A stretch of 13,226 nucleotides of DNA from Beijerinckiaceae bacterium (GTDB lineage Bacteria; Pseudomonadota; Alphaproteobacteria; Rhizobiales; Beijerinckiaceae). This document shows, piece by piece, positions 1 through 7,853 of this stretch. The notes beneath the pieces were generated by a model. That model saw only the letters and a list, made by a program, of their open reading frames with translations. It made no database searches and was not told the origin of the DNA. A program made the position numbers and the translations under genes. Each line of letters starts with the position of its first letter. The first letter of the stretch is position 1. The stretch covers positions 1-13,226 of the forward strand of contig CANGOK010000064.1 in assembly GCA_947455285.1 (NCBI GenBank). Direction: 5' to 3'.

Positions 1-248
1 GAGGAGGGCGGCGAGGCGGCGAAGGGGGCCAGAGCGATGTGGGGTGAAGGGATACGCTGATCCAGTGCGGCGAAACGCTTGAGCGGGCCGGAACGGGATG
101 TTGCGCTATGCAGGAAAGAGGCGGCTGGGCCGCGGGAGTTCGTGGAGAAAGCGGCCTTGGCGCGCGATCCGAGCCGAAGGCCGCGCCTGGCGGCGTTACG
201 CGCCGGGCGATGCTCAATCTTGGCTAGAACCGTGGCGGTACGGACCAT
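1..248 (-). CDS. Possible 5' end of an unidentified gene running off the left edge
   Basis: A minus-strand frame opens with ATG at 248 and stays open for about 82 codons to the window edge. It reads MVRTATVLAKIEHRPARNAA at the start, continues arginine-, alanine- and serine-rich, and ends near LAPFAASPPSS. A weak purine-rich stretch (GAGAGA) sits directly before the ATG. I do not recognise the protein. GC content is similar at all three codon positions (roughly 67, 67 and 73 percent by hand count), which is not the pattern of a typical conserved gene. Other frames are open here too, so chance is a real possibility. If real, it is divergent from the hydroxylase gene at 684. Only sequence beyond the left edge can decide. 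Confidence 0.25.
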   Translation of the reverse strand, partial: MVRTATVLAKIEHRPARNAARRGLRLGSRAKAAFSTNSRGPAASFLHSATSRSGPLKRFAALDQRIPSPHIALAPFAASPPS

Positions 249-683
249 TCTCTCACGACCTGAACATGCGGCCACAGGGCCGCGTCGCCCTGATCCGGTT
301 CGAACTGCGCGGGTCCTTCGACCCGGCCGTCAGCCGTATCCGCCCAAGAGCGCTTCGACCTTTGGGACCGAAGCTGCAAGGCGGGAAAGTTCGCGTGGCG
401 CTCCATGCAAAGGGCGCGTCAACACAAAACCCGAGTCCCGGACCGGGACGTCCAGACCATAGCGACACGGGACGGCATTTGGCAAGCAGATCGGATCGTC
501 GGCGGCGCAAATCAGGCCGATTGGCGCTTCTTTTTAGTATAAGCAGGTTAAAACCTGCCCCAAATCAGGCTGGAACGTGGGCATTAGGGCCGCCTGCCCA
601 TGCGGAACCCCTACCCCAGCCCGAACCGCGCCTTTTTATCCGTCGCGCTGGTCTGATCCGCCAGCTTGCCGTAAACAAGGCGC
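249..683. other. Gene-less stretch upstream of the UbiH-type gene
   Basis: I see no convincing gene, tRNA, tmRNA or RNase P signature in these 435 bases. Several overlapping frames are open on both strands, but their products are arginine- and proline-rich and resemble no family. The visible structure consists of a palindrome at 435-449 (GTCCCGG-A-CCGGGAC), an inverted repeat at 543-558, and a 10-base direct repeat CAAATCAGGC at 508-517 and 561-570. The region probably holds the promoter of the gene at 684, but I cannot assign boxes with confidence. Confidence 0.5.
543..558. repeat. Perfect inverted repeat, operator-like
   Basis: GCAGGTT-AA-AACCTGC is a perfect repeat with 7-base arms and a 2-base centre, about 125 bp upstream of the ATG at 684. 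The loop is too short for a good RNA hairpin and there is no T-run, so a dimeric protein site is more plausible than a terminator. No regulator is identified. Confidence 0.35.
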
Positions 684-1916
684 ATGACCATTCGCTCAGA
701 CATTCTTGTCGCCGGCGCCGGGGCGGCAGGCCTCACGACCGCCATCGCCCTCGCAGGCGCCGGATTCTCGGTCACCGTCGCTGGCGGGCTCGACACACGG
801 CGCAATGGACGCACGGTCGCGCTCTTTGAGGCGTCCCTGCGGCTCTATCGCTCGCTCGGCCTTTGGGAGCGCCTTGAGCCGCTTTCCAAGCCGCTGCGCC
901 GCATCCGACTGGTCGATGACACCAACAATCTGTTCCGCTTGCCTCCGGTGCAGCTGGAAGCCGCCGAAATTGGCCTGCCCGCCTTCGGCGCCAATATCGA
1001 AAATGCGGCGCTCGTGGAGAAGCTGGCCGCAATTGCGCGCGAAACGCCGGGCGTCCGGATGATCGAAGGCATGCTTGGCGATTATGTCACGCATGAAGAC
1101 GAAATCGAGGGGCGTCTTTCAACGGGTGAGCGCCTGGCGGCCGCCCTGCTGGTGGGCGCAGATGGCCGGGCCTCCCAAGTCCGGGCCTATGCGGATGTGG
1201 GCGTGCACGAATGGCGCTATCCGCAAACAGCCATCACCGCCCTGCTCCGCCACGCCGAACCCCATCGTTCGACCTCGACCGAATTCCATACCCGTAGCGG
1301 CCCCTGCACTTTGGTGCCCATGCGGCCCGACCCCTCGTCGCCCGACGGCCTTCGCAATCGCTCCAGCCTTGTCTGGCTGATGAGCCCCGACGAAGCGGAA
1401 CGGCGCATGGCGCTCAGCGATGCGGAGCTTGCAGGGGACATAGAAGCACAGGTCCACGGCATTCATGGGCGAATTGCGCTCGAAGGCCCGCGCGGCATGT
1501 TTCCCATGTCGGGCCTGTCCTGCGAAAGGCTCGTGGCTGAACGTATCGCGCTAGTGGCGGATGCCGGGCATTTCTTCCCGCCGATTGGCGCGCAGGGCTT
1601 AAACCTCGGCTTGAGAGATGTCGCGCAATTAATTGATTCTATGGAGAAATACGGGCGCACGGACCCCGGCTGCACACATGCTCTCGCCGACTATGACAAG
1701 CGCCGTCGCGGCGATGTGGCGACCCGTAGCATCGGCGTTGATCTCATGAACCGGTCGCTGCTGATCCACATTCTTCCGATGGACTTCATCCGCAGCGCCG
1801 GCCTCGCCGCCATGGCCTCCATTGGTCCGCTGCGCCGCGCACTCATGCGGGAGGGGGTCGCCCCACCCGGCCGCCTTCCTCGCCTCATGCGAAGAGCCGC
1901 GCACGTCGCCCCCTGA
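684..1916 (+). CDS. UbiH/UbiF/COQ6-family FAD-dependent hydroxylase (ubiquinone biosynthesis)
   Basis: This 410-residue flavoprotein monooxygenase probably hydroxylates the ubiquinone ring. It shows the N-terminal Rossmann motif GAGAAG (residues 11-16), the middle GADGR motif (158-162) and the C-terminal FAD motif DAGHFFPPIGAQGLNLGLRD (293-312), which is the UbiH/COQ6 form. The length is normal for the family. The acidic residue that usually ends strand beta-2 and binds the FAD ribose is not obvious (VTVAGG at 30-35), as in related alphaproteobacterial members. In this class one such enzyme (UbiL) can hydroxylate more than one ring position, so UbiH and UbiL cannot be told apart by eye. The ATG at 684 has only a weak AAGG before it. 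The acyltransferase gene follows 73 bp downstream and may be co-transcribed. The family call is firm; the ring position is not. Confidence 0.9.
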   Translation: MTIRSDILVAGAGAAGLTTAIALAGAGFSVTVAGGLDTRRNGRTVALFEASLRLYRSLGLWERLEPLSKPLRRIRLVDDTNNLFRLPPVQLEAAEIGLPAFGANIENAALVEKLAAIARETPGVRMIEGMLGDYVTHEDEIEGRLSTGERLAAALLVGADGRASQVRAYADVGVHEWRYPQTAITALLRHAEPHRSTSTEFHTRSGPCTLVPMRPDPSSPDGLRNRSSLVWLMSPDEAERRMALSDAELAGDIEAQVHGIHGRIALEGPRGMFPMSGLSCERLVAERIALVADAGHFFPPIGAQGLNLGLRDVAQLIDSMEKYGRTDPGCTHALADYDKRRRGDVATRSIGVDLMNRSLLIHILPMDFIRSAGLAAMASIGPLRRALMREGVAPPGRLPRLMRRAAHVAP

Positions 1917-1989
1917 GACTTGACCGTGCTGCGCAGGCTGGTAGCAAACAGCCTCCGCGGCCCACGCCGCGCATGGTGGCGCGATTCGG

Positions 1990-2844
1990 GTGAGCGAACT
2001 GAAACATCGACTTGAATATGGGGCTATCCGCGCCGTCGCCTGGCTCGTCGCCAGACTGCCGCTGGAAACCGCATCCAACCTGTCAGGTTCGCTCTGGCGG
2101 CGGATAGCGCCGCGCCTCAAGCGGCATCGCCGCGCGCTGACGCATCTCGCCGCGGCCTTTCCTGAAAAGAGCGAGGCCGAGCGCGAGCGGATCGCCAACG
2201 ACATGTGGGAAGTGCTGGGCCGGACCTTCGCCGAGACCTTCTACCTTCCCGAAATTTTCGCCAGCGGCCGCATCGACGCCTCGGGCCTTGAAGAACTGCG
2301 CGACCATATCGGCAAGGGCATGGTGATCTGCGCCGCCCATCAGGGGAATTGGGAAGTCGCATCCATGGGCCTCGTTCAGATCGGGGCCAATCCATCCGGC
2401 CTCTACCAGCGGGTGAAAAATCCGTTCGTCGACGTCTTCCTGCGCGACATGCGCGCGCCCTATTACCCCGCAGGCCTCTTCCCAAAGGATCCCTCGACGC
2501 CGATGAAGCTGATGCGCTTTCTCAAGCGCGGCGGCTGCATGGCGATGCTTGCGGACCTTCGCGATGGCACAGGCCTGAAGGTTCCCTTTTTCGGCCGCAA
2601 CGCCCCAACGACCCCCTTCCCCGCCATGATGGCCCGCAACCTAGGCCTGCCGATATATGCGGGACGCATCGTGCGCGAACCGGGCGTGCGCTTCCGTCTC
2701 AGCGTGACCCGGATCGAATATCCCGTCACCGACGATAAGGAAGCCGACATTCTCGCGGCGACCGCCAGCATACAGGCTGCCTTCGAGGCCTCCATTCGCG
2801 AACATCCCGAACAATGGATGTGGGCGCATCAGCGTTGGGGGTGA
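1990..2844 (+). CDS. LpxL/HtrB-family lauroyl acyltransferase
   Basis: This 284-residue membrane-associated acyltransferase of the lipid A late acyltransferase family transfers a secondary acyl chain, most likely to the lipid A precursor at the cytoplasmic face of the inner membrane. The catalytic HxxxxE motif is HQGNWE (H117, E122). It is followed by the conserved arginine region YQRVKNP (R141), a LADLRDGTGLKVPFFGR block (188-203) and TTPFPAMMARNLGLPI (207-222), a standard arrangement. The N-terminus (about 12-30) is amphipathic to hydrophobic and suits membrane association. GTG at 1990 is the only sensible in-frame start, because a TAG lies upstream and the ATG at 1973 is out of frame; its ribosome site is weak. 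It lies 73 bp after the hydroxylase gene and 51 bp before exonuclease III. The substrate could be another glycolipid. Confidence 0.88.
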   Translation: MSELKHRLEYGAIRAVAWLVARLPLETASNLSGSLWRRIAPRLKRHRRALTHLAAAFPEKSEAERERIANDMWEVLGRTFAETFYLPEIFASGRIDASGLEELRDHIGKGMVICAAHQGNWEVASMGLVQIGANPSGLYQRVKNPFVDVFLRDMRAPYYPAGLFPKDPSTPMKLMRFLKRGGCMAMLADLRDGTGLKVPFFGRNAPTTPFPAMMARNLGLPIYAGRIVREPGVRFRLSVTRIEYPVTDDKEADILAATASIQAAFEASIREHPEQWMWAHQRWG

Positions 2845-2895
2845 TGCGGGCCTCGCGAGCGTGGTAGCTTCATCAAGAACAAGGCAGGATAGACC

Positions 2896-3672
2896 GTGCG
2901 CATCGCCACCTGGAACGTTAATTCAGTCCGTCAGCGGACCGAGCATCTTCTGCAATATCTGAAAGAAGCAGAGCCCGATGTGCTGTGCCTTCAGGAGTTG
3001 AAATGCACCGACGACGCCTTCCCGCGTCTTGAGGTGGAATCCGCCGGCTACAATGTCGCGACCCACGGACAGAAGACCTATAACGGCGTCGCCATCCTCT
3101 CGAAGCGCCCAATCGAAGTGACGCGCGGACTGCCGGGCGATGAGGCCGACGAACATGCGCGCTACATCGAAGCGCTGGTTCCCTATGGCGATGGCGTCGT
3201 TCGCGTAGCCTCGATCTATCTGCCGAACGGCAATCCGCCGATGACGGAGAAATACACTTACAAGCTCGCGTGGATGGACCGGCTTATTTCCCATGCTCGC
3301 GGCCTCCTGAAGCTGGAGGAGCCTCTAGTGCTTGCGGGCGATTACAACGTCATCCCTCACGCGCGCGACGTGCATGATCCGCAGGCCTGGGCGGGCGATG
3401 CGCTGTTCCTGCCTCAGACGCGTGATCGCTTTCAGGAATTGATCAATCTCGGCCTGACCGACGCGCTGCGCGCCTGCACGGATGAAGCGGGGCTCTATAC
3501 CTTCTGGGATTATCAGGCCGGCGCCTGGCCTCGGAATAAAGGCATTCGCATCGACCATCTTCTGCTTTCACCGCAAGCGGCGGATAAGCTGCAGGGCGTC
3601 ACGATCGATAAACATATGCGCGCGCTTGAGAAGCCCTCGGATCATGTACCGATCCGCATTGATCTCGCGTGA
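2896..3672 (+). CDS. xthA: Exonuclease III (AP endonuclease, xth family)
   Basis: This 258-residue enzyme incises DNA at abasic sites and degrades 3' ends during base excision repair. The whole endonuclease/exonuclease/phosphatase catalytic set is visible: N7 in WNVNS, E34 in LQELK, Y108 in SIYLPNG, D149 and N151 in GDYN, D220 in RIDHLL and the terminal D249-H250 in SDHVP. The length is that of ordinary bacterial ExoIII. The GTG start at 2896 has AGGA six bases upstream (2886-2889). It is the last gene of the plus-strand run and converges on the ExoR-like gene. I recall xthA and exoR being neighbours in other Rhizobiales, which supports both calls. Confidence 0.95.
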   Translation: MRIATWNVNSVRQRTEHLLQYLKEAEPDVLCLQELKCTDDAFPRLEVESAGYNVATHGQKTYNGVAILSKRPIEVTRGLPGDEADEHARYIEALVPYGDGVVRVASIYLPNGNPPMTEKYTYKLAWMDRLISHARGLLKLEEPLVLAGDYNVIPHARDVHDPQAWAGDALFLPQTRDRFQELINLGLTDALRACTDEAGLYTFWDYQAGAWPRNKGIRIDHLLLSPQAADKLQGVTIDKHMRALEKPSDHVPIRIDLA

Positions 3673-3863
3673 CTTGTATTAAATTGAGACAATCGAGTTA
3701 ACGGAAAGGCCCCTCGTTGCTTCTGAGGCGCTTCATCTTCAATTGCGGACGCCTAGATCTTGCGCCTAGTTTGCGCAGGCCCTGCTAAATAAGCTGAGAA
3801 CAAAAGCCCAACTGTGGATAACCGCTGATTCGTCCACGTATCGTTCGTGTTTGGTGCGAAGTC
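3673..3863. other. Convergent intergenic region with an isolated DnaA-box match
   Basis: These 191 bases lie between the convergent ends of xthA and the ExoR-like gene. I see no small gene. A weak imperfect hairpin (about 3709-3732, GCCCCTC against GAGGCGC with one mismatch, then a T/C-rich run) might terminate xthA. The sequence TGTGGATAA at 3813-3821 is the exact complement of the DnaA-box consensus TTATCCACA. No cluster of boxes and no AT-rich unwinding element is present, so this is not an origin. Confidence 0.4.
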
Positions 3864-4712
3864 TTAACGGCGACCCTTCACGAACTGCTCAAGATAGGCA
3901 AGCGCCGCCTGCCTGTCCGTATCGGACGCAGTGGTCATCGCGCCGTCATAGAGGTCGATGATCCATTTATATTTGGTCGGATCGTTTGCGCCCTCGCGCG
4001 CCATGGTCAGATACATGAGGCCAAGCGCGCGTTGGCGCTGCACGCCTTCGATGCCGCTGAAGTAGAGGCGTCCGAGCACCGCCTGTGACTCGATATGTTG
4101 CTTGTCAGCGGCGAGGCGAAGCCAACGTGCTCCACGTCGCACATCCTTGGTGATCCCTGACCCCTCGAGATACATAAGGCCAAGATTGTACTGGGCGTGC
4201 ATGTCGCCAAATTCGGTAGCGGCATAGCTGAACATCTCGAAAGCGCGCGCCGTGTCGCGCTCGATGCCCTTGCCCTTCCCCGTCAGCGAATAGGCGCCAA
4301 CCGCCACGAAGGCGCTTGCGACGACGCCGCGCTCGCGCGGGTTGGGATTGGCTTCGTCATAGGCGTCGATGATCTGCTGGAAATAGTGATAGGCCTTCAC
4401 GTCGTCATGGGGAACGCCGTCGCCTTGAGCATACATGCTGCCGAGCTTCCAACGCGCCAAAGCCTCGCCGCCATCTGCGGCGTAGCGCAGGGCGTCGAGA
4501 GAGGAACGCGTGTCCCCTGAACGGTAACCCTCGATATATTTCGTCATCGCTTGCCGCGGGTCTTTGAATATGGCGAGCGGCTCTTTTTCGGTGACGGGGG
4601 CTTTCGCTTCATCAAGAGCGAATGCGCTGGGGGCGGTGGCGAGGCCGCCAATGGCGAGGCTGAGACAGAGCGCAATGCGCAGGTCCCGAATATGATGTCG
4701 CCTCGTCGTCAT
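3864..4712 (-). CDS. exoR: ExoR-like periplasmic Sel1-repeat protein
   Basis: This 282-residue exported protein is made largely of Sel1-like (TPR-type) helical repeats. The signal peptide has a basic start, a hydrophobic core (about 12-28) and a likely cleavage after SAFA (residue 32). Sel1-type units are visible around DALRYAADGGEALARWKLGS (73-92) with MYAQGDGV after it, AFEMFSYAATEFGDMHAQYN (157-176) with LGLMYLEGSG, and ARWLRLAADKQHIESQAVLG (195-214) with RLYFSG. Length, signal peptide and repeat layout match ExoR of Sinorhizobium, the periplasmic inhibitor of the ChvG (ExoS)/ChvI two-component system, which is relieved by ExoR proteolysis and controls exopolysaccharide and envelope genes. 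The location next to xthA agrees. No chvG/chvI is in the window, so the regulatory role is inferred. ATG 4712 gives a complete signal peptide; its ribosome site is weak. Generic Sel1 proteins are the alternative. Confidence 0.72.
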   Translation of the reverse strand: MTTRRHHIRDLRIALCLSLAIGGLATAPSAFALDEAKAPVTEKEPLAIFKDPRQAMTKYIEGYRSGDTRSSLDALRYAADGGEALARWKLGSMYAQGDGVPHDDVKAYHYFQQIIDAYDEANPNPRERGVVASAFVAVGAYSLTGKGKGIERDTARAFEMFSYAATEFGDMHAQYNLGLMYLEGSGITKDVRRGARWLRLAADKQHIESQAVLGRLYFSGIEGVQRQRALGLMYLTMAREGANDPTKYKWIIDLYDGAMTTASDTDRQAALAYLEQFVKGRR

Positions 4713-4770
4713 CGAGCACTTAAACCTTGCCGCAAGCTTCCGGTCCGAGATCCTGTCCGAACGGCATTCC

Positions 4771-4783
4771 TTCGTTAAACGAA
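4771..4783. promoter_or_regulatory. Palindrome TTCGTT-A-AACGAA upstream of exoR
   Basis: A perfect palindrome with 6-base arms around one base lies 59-71 bp upstream of the exoR start, which suits an operator in the promoter or leader. The bound protein is unknown. Confidence 0.35.
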
Positions 4784-4878
4784 TGACTTGCCGGAACTGG
4801 TCTCTTCTTCTTTCGAAGTAGCGCGTGGTTTATGGCTGAATCTGGGCACAGCCTAGCCGTAAAACGGACGGTTCGATG

Positions 4879-4929
4879 ATCAATTGATATTGTTGCGTCA
4901 AAGCCACAATTGCATAGCCAAAGCCACAA
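4879..4929. promoter_or_regulatory. Direct repeats and palindrome far upstream of exoR
   Basis: The 11-mer CAAAGCCACAA occurs exactly twice, at 4899-4909 and 4919-4929. The copies are 20 bp apart start to start, about two helical turns, so they face the same side of the DNA. On the exoR-coding strand they read TTGTGGCTTTG. The 10-bp palindrome ATCAATTGAT (4879-4888) lies on the gene side. Placed between the valS terminator and exoR, they look like tandem sites for an activator or repressor of exoR. ChvI feedback is an attractive but untested candidate. Confidence 0.35.
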
Positions 4930-4931
4930 CT

Positions 4932-4967
4932 TAAAATAGAAGAGCGACAGCGCCTCAACGCCGTCGC
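4932..4967 (-). terminator. Rho-independent terminator of valS
   Basis: On the minus strand the stem GCGACGGCG (4967-4959) pairs with CGCTGTCGC (4952-4944), with one G-T wobble and a loop of about six bases. It is followed by a T-rich tail (TCTTCTATTTTA, down to 4932). It starts 13 bases past the valS stop. Confidence 0.7.
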
Positions 4968-4979
4968 CCTAATCCCTCG

Positions 4980-7772
4980 TCAACCATTGAGCCGGTCGAG
5001 CGCCGCCCGCATCTTCTCGATGCGAGCCACAGCTTCCTGTCGGCGTTCGCGGTTTTCCTCGACGACTTCCTCAGGCGCGCGGCGAACGAAGTCGGCGTTG
5101 CCCAGCTTGGCGTCCACCTTCTTCACCTCGCCCTCTTCGCGGGCGATCTCCTTGTTAAGGCGGGCCGTCTCAGCGCTGATGTCGATCACGCCCTCAAGCG
5201 GCAGCGCCACGACGACGCCGCGCACGATCATCTGGGCGGAGCTGCGAGGCGCTGACGGCGCGAAGCTGATTTCGGATAGGCGTGCGAGACGGCGGATGGT
5301 CTCATCCCAGACCCGCGCTCGGGCTTCCACGGCCGCGGGCGCCTCGACCAACACGAGCGGAATCTGGGCCCCGGCGGGGACGTTCATCTCGTTGCGGACT
5401 GAGCGCACCTCAGACACGAGGTCGACGATCCAGCCGATCTCAGCCTCAGCCTCGGCGTCTTCGAGACCCGCGAGATCGGGCCATGACGCCAACGCCAGAA
5501 GGCTTTCGCGCGGCTCGCCCTCCACGCCCTTGATCGCCCAGAGCTCCTCGGTGAGGAAGGGCATGAAGGGATGCAGCAGCTTGGTGATCTCGTCGATGAC
5601 GAATGCGGTCGTGGCCCGCGTCTCGTCCTTGGCCGACGAATCTGCGCCCTGCAGAACGGGCTTGGCCAGTTCGAGATACCAGTCGCAGAATATGTTCCAG
5701 ACGAAGCGATAGGCGATATTGGCGGAGTCGTTGAAGCGATAGGCCTCAATGGCGGCGGTGACATCCTTCACCGCCCGTGCGGTCTCGCCAATGATCCAGC
5801 GATTGAGAGTTTGATCGACACCGCGCGGATCAAAGCCGACCTTACGCACGCAGCCGTTCATCTCCGCGAAGCGCGCGGCGTTCCAGAACTTGGTCGCAAA
5901 GTTGCGATAGCCTTCGACGCGGCTCGTCGCGAGCTTGATGTCGCGCCCCTGCGCGGCCATGGCGGCCAGCGTGAAGCGCAGGGCGTCGGCGCCGTACTGG
6001 TCGATCAGGTTCAGGGGATCGATGACGTTGCCCTTCGACTTCGACATCTTCGCGCCCTTCTCGTCACGGACGAGGGCGTGGATGTAGACGTCCTTGAAGG
6101 GGATCTCCTTCATGAAGTGCAGGCCCATCATCATCATGCGGGCGACCCAGAAGAAGATGATGTCGAAGCCCGTCACCAGCACGCTGGTGGGATAGAACCG
6201 CTTCACTTCGGCGGCATCTTCCGGCCAGCCGAGGGTCGAGAAGGGCCAGAGCGCCGATGAGAACCAGGTGTCGAGGACGTCTTCATCGCGCGTCAGAAGT
6301 TGTGCGGACAGTTCAGGATTGTCGGCGATGCGGCCGGCTTCCACGTCATCGTAGATCTCGCGGGTGACGGCGTCAGCGAGGGCCGCCGCGATGGCGTCCT
6401 CCTCGGTCTCTTCCACATAGACCCCGCCCCAGGCCGAATACCACGCGGGGATCTGATGGCCCCACCAGAGCTGGCGCGAGATGCACCACGGCTGGATGTT
6501 TTCAAGCCATTCGAAATAGGTCTTTTCCCAATTCTTCGGGATGAAGCTCGTCTCGCCATTGCGCACGGCGGCGAGCGCCGGCTGCGCCAGCGTCTTGGCG
6601 TCGACATACCATTGGTCCGTGAGCCAGGGCTCGATGACGACGCCAGAACGGTCGCCATGCGGGACCGTGTGAGTATAGGGCTCGATCTTCAGGCAGAGAC
6701 CGCGCGCCTCCATCATCTCGACGATGCGCTTGCGGGCGAGGAAGCGATCGACGCCATCAAGGGCGAGGGCTTCGTCGAGGTCGGCGCCTTCGGCAAGGTG
6801 GGCGAGGAAAGAGGGATTTTCCTTCAGCAGCAGCCGCGCTTCGGCGTCGAGAATGTTGATGGGCTCGACGACCTTGTCGAGATGGCGACGGCCGACCTCA
6901 AAGTCGTTGAAGTCATGCGCCGGGGTGATCTTCACCGCGCCGGTGCCCTTCTCGGGATCGGCATATTCATCGCCCACGATGGGGATGCGCCGTCCGATCA
7001 GCGGCAGGATCACATGGCGGCCGATGAGATGGCCGAGCTTTTCATTTTCAGGATGCACAGCCACAGCCGTATCACCCAACATGGTCTCTGGCCGCGTCGT
7101 GGCGACGGTGATGAACGTATCAGGATTTTCCGGATCGTAGACAACGCCTTCGAGCGGATAGTTGAAGTGCCAAAGATGGCCCTTCACTTCGACCTGCTGG
7201 ACTTCGAGATCAGAAATGGCGGTCAGCAGCTTGGGGTCCCAATTGACGAGGCGCTTGTCCTTGTAGATCAGCCCCTCGCGGTGCAGCTGCACGAAGACTT
7301 TCAAGACGGCCTTCGACAGGCCCTCGTCCATGGTGAAGCGTTCGCGGCTCCAGTCACAGGAAGCGCCAAGGCGCTTCAACTGATTGACGATGGCGCCGCC
7401 GCTCTCCGCCTTCCAGGCCCAGACACGCTCCAGAAAAGCCTCGCGGCCCATCTCGCGGCGGCCCGGCTCCTTGCGGTCCATGAGCTGGCGCTCGACGACC
7501 ATCTGGGTCGCAATGCCCGCATGGTCGGTGCCCGGCTGCCAGAGCACATCCTTGCCACGCATACGCTCGAACCGGCACAGAATGTCCTGCAGCGTATTAT
7601 TGAGAGCGTGGCCCATGTGGAGCGAGCCCGTCACATTCGGCGGGGGGATCACGATGCTGTAGGGCGCGGCTCCTGCCCTGTCCGGGCGTCCGGCGCGGAA
7701 CGCCTGAGCGTCCTCCCAAGCTTGGGCGATGCGGCCTTCAACGGCGGCGGGATCGAAACTCTTTTCCATCAT
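4980..7772 (-). CDS. valS: Valyl-tRNA synthetase
   Basis: This class I aminoacyl-tRNA synthetase charges tRNA-Val in the cytoplasm. With the ATG at 7772 it is 930 residues, normal for bacterial ValRS. The HIGH-type signature HMGH is at residues 52-55, after PPPNVTGSL. The KMSKS loop is at 575-579. Between them lie the connective/editing region and the typical segment around WYSAWGG. The C-terminal charged coiled-coil arm (LNKEIAREEGEV onward, about the last 60 residues) is present. The frame stays open upstream to a TTG at 7853, but homology begins at MMEKSFDPAAVE, and that TTG belongs to a promoter-like TTGACA, so the longer form is unlikely. ATG 7769 is an equally possible start. It has its own promoter and terminator. 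The order valS-popZ-tolC appears conserved in this class. Confidence 0.97.
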   Translation of the reverse strand: MMEKSFDPAAVEGRIAQAWEDAQAFRAGRPDRAGAAPYSIVIPPPNVTGSLHMGHALNNTLQDILCRFERMRGKDVLWQPGTDHAGIATQMVVERQLMDRKEPGRREMGREAFLERVWAWKAESGGAIVNQLKRLGASCDWSRERFTMDEGLSKAVLKVFVQLHREGLIYKDKRLVNWDPKLLTAISDLEVQQVEVKGHLWHFNYPLEGVVYDPENPDTFITVATTRPETMLGDTAVAVHPENEKLGHLIGRHVILPLIGRRIPIVGDEYADPEKGTGAVKITPAHDFNDFEVGRRHLDKVVEPINILDAEARLLLKENPSFLAHLAEGADLDEALALDGVDRFLARKRIVEMMEARGLCLKIEPYTHTVPHGDRSGVVIEPWLTDQWYVDAKTLAQPALAAVRNGETSFIPKNWEKTYFEWLENIQPWCISRQLWWGHQIPAWYSAWGGVYVEETEEDAIAAALADAVTREIYDDVEAGRIADNPELSAQLLTRDEDVLDTWFSSALWPFSTLGWPEDAAEVKRFYPTSVLVTGFDIIFFWVARMMMMGLHFMKEIPFKDVYIHALVRDEKGAKMSKSKGNVIDPLNLIDQYGADALRFTLAAMAAQGRDIKLATSRVEGYRNFATKFWNAARFAEMNGCVRKVGFDPRGVDQTLNRWIIGETARAVKDVTAAIEAYRFNDSANIAYRFVWNIFCDWYLELAKPVLQGADSSAKDETRATTAFVIDEITKLLHPFMPFLTEELWAIKGVEGEPRESLLALASWPDLAGLEDAEAEAEIGWIVDLVSEVRSVRNEMNVPAGAQIPLVLVEAPAAVEARARVWDETIRRLARLSEISFAPSAPRSSAQMIVRGVVVALPLEGVIDISAETARLNKEIAREEGEVKKVDAKLGNADFVRRAPEEVVEENRERRQEAVARIEKMRAALDRLNG

Positions 7773-7819
7773 GGCGGGATAACCGGAATCGCTGGGGCGC
7801 GCATGGATGCGCAGGGTCG

Positions 7820-7853
7820 AGCCGTAAAGAGCGCGCCGACTGGCGCCTGTCAA
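7820..7853 (-). promoter_or_regulatory. Candidate valS promoter
   Basis: A perfect -35 hexamer TTGACA lies at 7853-7848 on the minus strand. The best -10 after 17-19 bp is poor (CTTTAC/TTTACG). It sits about 75 bp upstream of the valS ATG and just downstream of the popZ terminator, the expected place. The -35 is good; the -10 is not. Confidence 0.4.

Noticed and set aside
1..60. Plus-strand open frame ending in TGA at 58-60 as the 3' end of an upstream gene
   Set aside because: Only 19 codons are visible, without any recognisable motif, and other frames are equally plausible.
435..449. Palindrome GTCCCGGACCGGGAC considered as a terminator
   Set aside because: There is no T-run on either side and no gene ending nearby; in GC-rich DNA such a palindrome may be chance.
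98..829. A 243-codon plus-strand frame in the left flank
   Set aside because: It overlaps the start of the UbiH-type gene out of frame, is extremely arginine-rich, lacks a ribosome site and resembles no protein.
3813..3821. Possible replication origin at the DnaA box
   Set aside because: There is a single box with no clustered boxes, AT-rich element or origin-linked genes.
4720..4929. Small minus-strand ORF (69 codons) upstream of exoR
   Set aside because: It covers the repeats and palindromes, has no ribosome site and no recognisable features; it is better read as regulatory DNA.
7773..7853. N-terminal extension of ValS from a TTG at 7853
   Set aside because: The family similarity starts at MMEKSFDPAAVE, and the TTG is part of a TTGACA promoter-like box.
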